Part shown: piece after piece, positions 59,021-64,000 of the stretch
Position numbering within the stretch: the first letter of the stretch is position 1
Layout: the number at the start of each line of letters is the position of its first letter
DNA from: Aplidium turbinatum
Lineage: Eukaryota; Chordata; Ascidiacea; Aplousobranchia; Polyclinidae
DNA: 64,000 bases
Direction of reading: 5' to 3'
Assembly (NCBI GenBank): GCA_918807975.1
Contig: OU964932.1
Coordinates: forward strand, 16,523,501 to 16,587,500
Notes under the pieces: generated by a model
The model's input: only the letters and a program-made list of their open reading frames with translations
Databases searched by the model: none
Told to the model about the DNA's origin: nothing
Made by a program: the position numbers and the translations under genes

Positions 59021-62000
59021 ACGGTTTTGTGAAATAAATCCATTCTGACGTCTGGTTTCTAAGCAGGGTCTACCACCTGCTGTATTTACATTGTTGTTTT
59101 TTTTTTGCATCAAACAAGATGTGACAAGCTGGATTCATCTTTTTTATGTAGTAAAACTGCTTTTAGTGTTGTTTCTAAACAATAGTTGCGTGTCTTATTA
59201 TTACTTCTGTCAACGTCATGGTTGAAATGTATTTTTTGTTTATTGCATATATTTTAATTTCTTTTCGACTTGCAAATTGTTATTCAGGCTATTTCACCGT
59301 TTAATTAAAAGGTGGAACAAACCATTTATTGCAGTTGAGATTTTTCTTGCTATTGTTTCATTTAGTGGCACTTAGCAGATGGAATAGCTTACAAACGGCG
59401 CCATAAGCTGGTGTTTCAAACTGTCAATGCTTCGATTTAGAAAGCCGTACGTGAAGACGGTAAAAAGCTGCAAGGTTTGAATTTTAACGCTTTTGAAATC
59501 TTGTAGGTTTTGTTTTGAGCTCATAACAAAGCGTACTTGAAATCTCTTGCAATATCCTACTTTATATTGTTGCTAACGAAGCTTTAACTGACATTCACGG
59601 TGAAAACAACTTTAAACGCTTTGCTGGAATTGTTTTAAAATGGTCATGATTGCTCTCGATATCGTTTCCGCTAGATGGCGCTAGCAGTCAGATAAACTGT
59701 TTTTCTCCAGCCAACGCTGTCAAGCAATCTGAAAGGCGCCAAAAGTCCTTCCAGCCTAGCAATATAAACTGTCAAGGATGAAGCGATCAGCAATAGCTAG
59801 ATCTGCAGTGTCTTAAAATGAAATACCGTATGCTCGTTCAAACGCCGAAACTGCTTGACGTTGACTATCGAACCTTTTACGTGGCCAGTAGTGGATTCAG
59901 GGGGGAGCATTTGAAAACGTAGTAACTCTCTATGCTGGCCTCTCATGTTACAAAGGTGTAGTGGTTATAGCAGGCCAAAAAATATATATAGCAGGCCGCA
60001 GCGAGATATGCCCTGACAGAGTAGCCACCCCTGCAATTTTTTCTCCTTCACCACTAACCTACTTCAAATTTCCTTATTTTGGGTTCTCCCACCCATTTTA
60101 CAAGCAGGCCTGAACCACTTCAAATGAGTTAGCCTGAATTTATTGCTTGAGCTTACATTGAACAGAGATTTTAATTAATCCAAACCATAAAGTCGTTCGT
60201 GAACAATCTTTGATGCCTATAATCTGATATTACGTTTTGTTTAACCATAAACCTTTCGACGTTTTAATCTTTTTTATATTGAATTGTCCTGTTTTATAAG
60301 AACATACGATACTTAGCTTACTATGATTTATTTTGAGGTATTTTTATACTTTATGCTGCAATATAATTCTTACCTTTCGGAGCAGGCCTAGATTATTTAA
60401 AATGAAACAAAGTGGACAGCAAAGCTTGGCCTGTTTTTTGCAGTGGTAAAAGAATGAAACTTGTCTTTATTTTCACTTTAGTTGTAGCACATTTACATTC
60501 AAAAATATACAAACAAAATCGACTATGAAATGTAGCTGTAGGCCTATAGGCTACGCTAAATCGTAAATTGATCTATTGCAGTGCTATGGAAGTTTTTGAA
60601 ACTAATAAAGATTTACATTTGAGAGCTACTTAAATTACAAAATAAAGTTTCTGAGAAGATTAGGTTGAATTTATTTATGAAGAGCAATAGCAAACGAGAT
60701 TTGATAAAATCAATCAGTTTACAAAATAAAATTTTGTTTTGGCTGATACCGTACTTATCAGTATAAATTCCAAATTTCGACTAAACTAGCAGCAGTCACG
60801 ATCATATTTTCAATTTTTTTCTGACTGAAATAAATGAAAATTTTCCTTAAAAAGCTTGATTTGAAATAGCCTAAAACGAAAATACGACAAAGTGTTTTGC
60901 TTGAAATTTCTCACCGCTTCTAATGATCTTAAAAGTATCTTCGATTTGAAAAATTTTTTGAGGGTCAAAAATATCACAACGTCGCTCAAGCAAGGCCACA
61001 TAACCTGAATTTTGCCACATTCTGTGCGCTCTGACACTTTCCTGTGCTTACTTTTGTTTTCAAACTAACAAAGAAGCGAAATTGAACAAATCTCGAATTA
61101 ATGATAAACCAAGACAAAAGTTCATTGCAGCTTAAAATCTGGAACAGCTCACTCTCTCCATGTTGTATGAAATTATTTCACACTGGCTTTTAATAATTTT
61201 TTGGCCGTTCCTGCCAATGAATAGCCAGTAGACCTGGCTGAAGCTTAATTTGACTTGGAACACTTCGGACCGCGATGTTAATTTTACAACAGAACTTCTT
61301 GTGGATTTTGTTGTAGCCCTATCCAGCAATACTTACAACTAAGAGTCATAATATTATGGTAAGGTTACTTTGAAATCAATGGCGGTTCTTTACTGCAACT
61401 TTATAGCATTTTGAACAGGAACACACCGCTGGTTGTTAGACCGGCGAATAAGTTAGATTAGATATATACAAAATCGACGATGGTGGTCGCTCCTTAGATG
61501 TGTAGAAATATGCATTTCGAAATAAAGCACAGCCGAGATCCAGTGCTGTGTTAAACCCATAGTGTTGTGTGTTGTGTTGTTGTGCAGACCTATAGTGTTG
61601 TGTAGGCTACTCTTTCACTGCACCTATGTGGGAATGTAGTTCACTTAAATAAACTTTCTCACCAGTTTATAAAACAACACAAGTGTAAGTAAACGCAAAT
61701 ACAGGTCTATCATTTCTTAGCTACACCTTTGCTCGGATTGAAAGCTAAAAAGTGTTAGCAATTTCTAATACAAAAAATTCTGCCAATGGAGTATGGTCAC
61801 AACGCGATAATACCATCATACCACGCGTAATTTTGACTGTTTGAACTTTGCCCTGCGGTACCACGCAGATGAAATCTGAGGATGAAACCAAAACTGTAGA
61901 AATTATTAAGTTTCATTCAGATTTGGTCATCTGGTAACATTATTGTTTTTCACCATTTTTATGGTTTATCTGGCAACTCTACTTGTTCTGTGAACCAAGG

Positions 62001-64000
62001 TAAAAACGTAGTGATTGTAATTTGTAAACAAAACATTGTAAAGCGTTTTGGGGATCAGGTGTTCAATTATTTTTATTCAACATTATTTCATTCCAAGGCA
62101 AAGCTTCCATTACTTTATGCAGGCATTCAAGTTAATTAAAGCTTTTAGGAATGGTAGCCTAGGTTAGTGGCAAGAATAAACAGGTTACTTGTGATAAGAA
62201 TGATTTGATTTGATTGAATCTTTATCCTCGGACTGAGAAAGCTTCTTGAAGAGCTTGATCCTGGCAGTTTCGCATACTTGTAGAGGCTTTGAATCACTGA
62301 CGCAGGCCCGGTCACCGAGATTGACATAGTGAAGTGTCCGATTAACATGTGATATGCCAGGCCTATAAGGTATTTGAAGATAAGAGCAATTTCATGTGCT
62401 AATATTCAGAAAAAAGTAAATACAGAAGAACGTATCTGCTAAAAGTACCCAGCATTCAATGAAAGGCAACTCAGATGAGCAATCAAAGTGCTGCAAGCTA
62501 CTCAATTGCCTAAATAGACCCTAAGTTTTTTTCCGAAATCTGCTTTCATTTAATAGATTCCTTTGCATTTGATGTGCCCCTGCGCAAGTGCACTCTTATT
62601 TTTGGTGGTGTAGGGGCAGTGTGACATTTTGAGATGTTTTGCGTTGCAGTGTACGGGAAGACATTGCAGTGCGGCAGCGGACAGGTTTTTCCTGCTCGTG
62701 CCATCACTAGTCAAGGATATTTATAATTACGGTATTGTATATAAATGTTAAAAATGAAATGATACGGTAATTAAACTATCAAAAATGCTATTTTGGCTAC
62801 ACCGAACAATTTTTTAAAACAAAACACTTTTATTGATGAGAATAAATTGAATAGCCCATGTTAATTCACAAATGGCCCAACTCCATTTTTTTTTCATTTC
62901 ACTTTTTGTGCATTCCGATTTCTTTCAATGAAAATAAGTTTAATGTGTGAATTCAAAAGGGCCCTCCAGTTTTTTTTTTGTTACACTATTTGTGCTTTCC
63001 AATTTCTTTCAATATCTTCTAAATGATATGCTTCTTACCAGTATGTTTAAGAATATAATCATTATCGAAGTTTCAACACAAAAGTAAATGACCAAACTAA
63101 TTAAAACGGTTGTGAAAAAACACTTTGTGGCAATTGGGCCCTTCTTGAATTCACATATTCGATGGCATCCCACCTGTTATATGTTAAATACATTTCTGCA
63201 GATCATGTTACTAACGTTATTGCATTTTAACTTTCTGTTAAGACAGTAATGGTGTTTTTAGAGATGTTTCAGTGTAGTAACGGCCCAAATTTGAGATGTT
63301 TTAGTTTAATAAGACCTAAATCATCTTTTTAATGGATAAGTAGGCTACACGCAGCGAACTTTAGCAGCTCAAAAAAACTTTACTGAAACGCAAAAGTATA
63401 TTATTTGTGGGCCCCCTGAGATGGTGGGCCCGGGGGCCGGGCCCCCCTTGGCCCTCCCCTTAACACAGCACTGCCGAGATCCAAAAATGTGGTGCCATAA
63501 TTTCATCAACAAAAAAGTCTGTCTGGCGTTTGATAATCTTGAAGCTTTTATTCTTCGTTTCAAATATAGAGTTTAGTTTGCGGAATCTGTCATCGTCGAT
63601 ATCGGTTTATTTGCCCGATGCAAATAAAAATGATTTTCATAAAAACTCTCAGTATTTCTGCGTCACTGCAAACTGCGATCAAATCTCTTCAATCGGACCA
63701 GTTTGGTTAGGTCAAGTAGTGGATCAATTGAGGTAGATTACATTTTAGAACACATGACGTGACAGAAATCTAGCAAAATTCTTTGAATACAAAAAGTTAA
63801 AAAAAATACTAGGATATAATATTCAAATTGCGTCAAATGAGCATTATAGCTATAATTTTTCTGTTGAATAACATTTTGTGTGGCTGGTTGCTTCATTTCT
63901 GCCAAGAGATCATCTGACTGTGAGAAAAATTCTTTTAAACAAATTCACGAACAACATCAAGTACCATTCGTTTGGTGGGAACAGAACTTAAAACAACCAC
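59021..64000. other. Gene-free stretch with minor repeats
   Basis: No coding exon recognised. It contains a truncated SINE-A (62205-62345), GTGTTGTGT repeats near 61560-61610, and a locally repeated block near 62860-63160. In that block GTGAATTCAAAAGGGCCC-type text and TTTCCAATTTCTTTCAAT-type text recur. A GC-rich fragment lies near 63408-63475 (GGGCCCGGGGGCCGGGCCCC) that looks like one end of a G-run transposon. The intergenic role is unknown. Confidence 0.4.
62205..62345 (-). repeat. SINE-A, minus strand, truncated
   Basis: It runs from TTGATTGAATCTTTATCCTCG through CTGGCAGTTTCGCATACTTG and CACTGACGCAGGCCCGG to GTGAAGTGTCCGATT. Only the 3' half of the SINE is present. Confidence 0.8.

Overview
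The window is animal nuclear DNA: AT-rich, with intron-containing genes and dense small DNA transposons and tRNA-derived SINEs. A single Pax1/9-type gene and introns of mostly 0.2-3 kb suggest an invertebrate deuterostome. A tunicate (ascidian) is my best guess, but the sequence does not prove it.

Layout. 1-1840: two adjacent hAT-type transposons. 4.3-11.5 kb: a Pax1/9 transcription-factor gene on the minus strand, with two possible first exons and two possible 3' ends. 11.5-24.5 kb: no host gene recognised; it holds SINEs, hAT elements (one inserted inside another) and a small transposon carrying a tRNA-like sequence. 24.5-25.6 kb: a two-exon gene for a small multi-pass membrane protein on the minus strand, resembling TMEM138 only weakly. 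26.0-35.5 kb: a complete 11-exon ACTR2 (Arp2) gene on the minus strand, 394 codons, with a three-layer nest of transposons in intron 4. 35.5-46.2 kb: intergenic, with repeats and a decayed transposon-like gene split by an 1.8-kb element. 46.2-54.7 kb: a complete 8-exon WDR20-like gene on the plus strand, 710 codons. 54.8-64 kb: no gene recognised; it starts with a cluster of palindromic MITEs.

The host genes have unrelated roles: pharyngeal/skeletal-type patterning (Pax1/9), actin branching (Arp2 of the Arp2/3 complex) and deubiquitinase activation (WDR20 with USP12/USP46). The only arrangement suggesting linkage is the small membrane-protein gene, whose ATG lies about 380 bp downstream of the ACTR2 stop on the same strand.

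The most unusual content is mobile. Two unrelated elements, each with 9-bp target duplications and terminal inverted repeats, both carry a tRNA-like core with A and B boxes. Another family with 9-bp duplications carries TTAGGG-like arrays between foldback arms. About a dozen near-perfect 70-90 bp palindromes are present, eight of them within 4.2 kb after WDR20. All exon joins were worked out by hand from reading frames and GT/AG sites; no LTR element was recognised.
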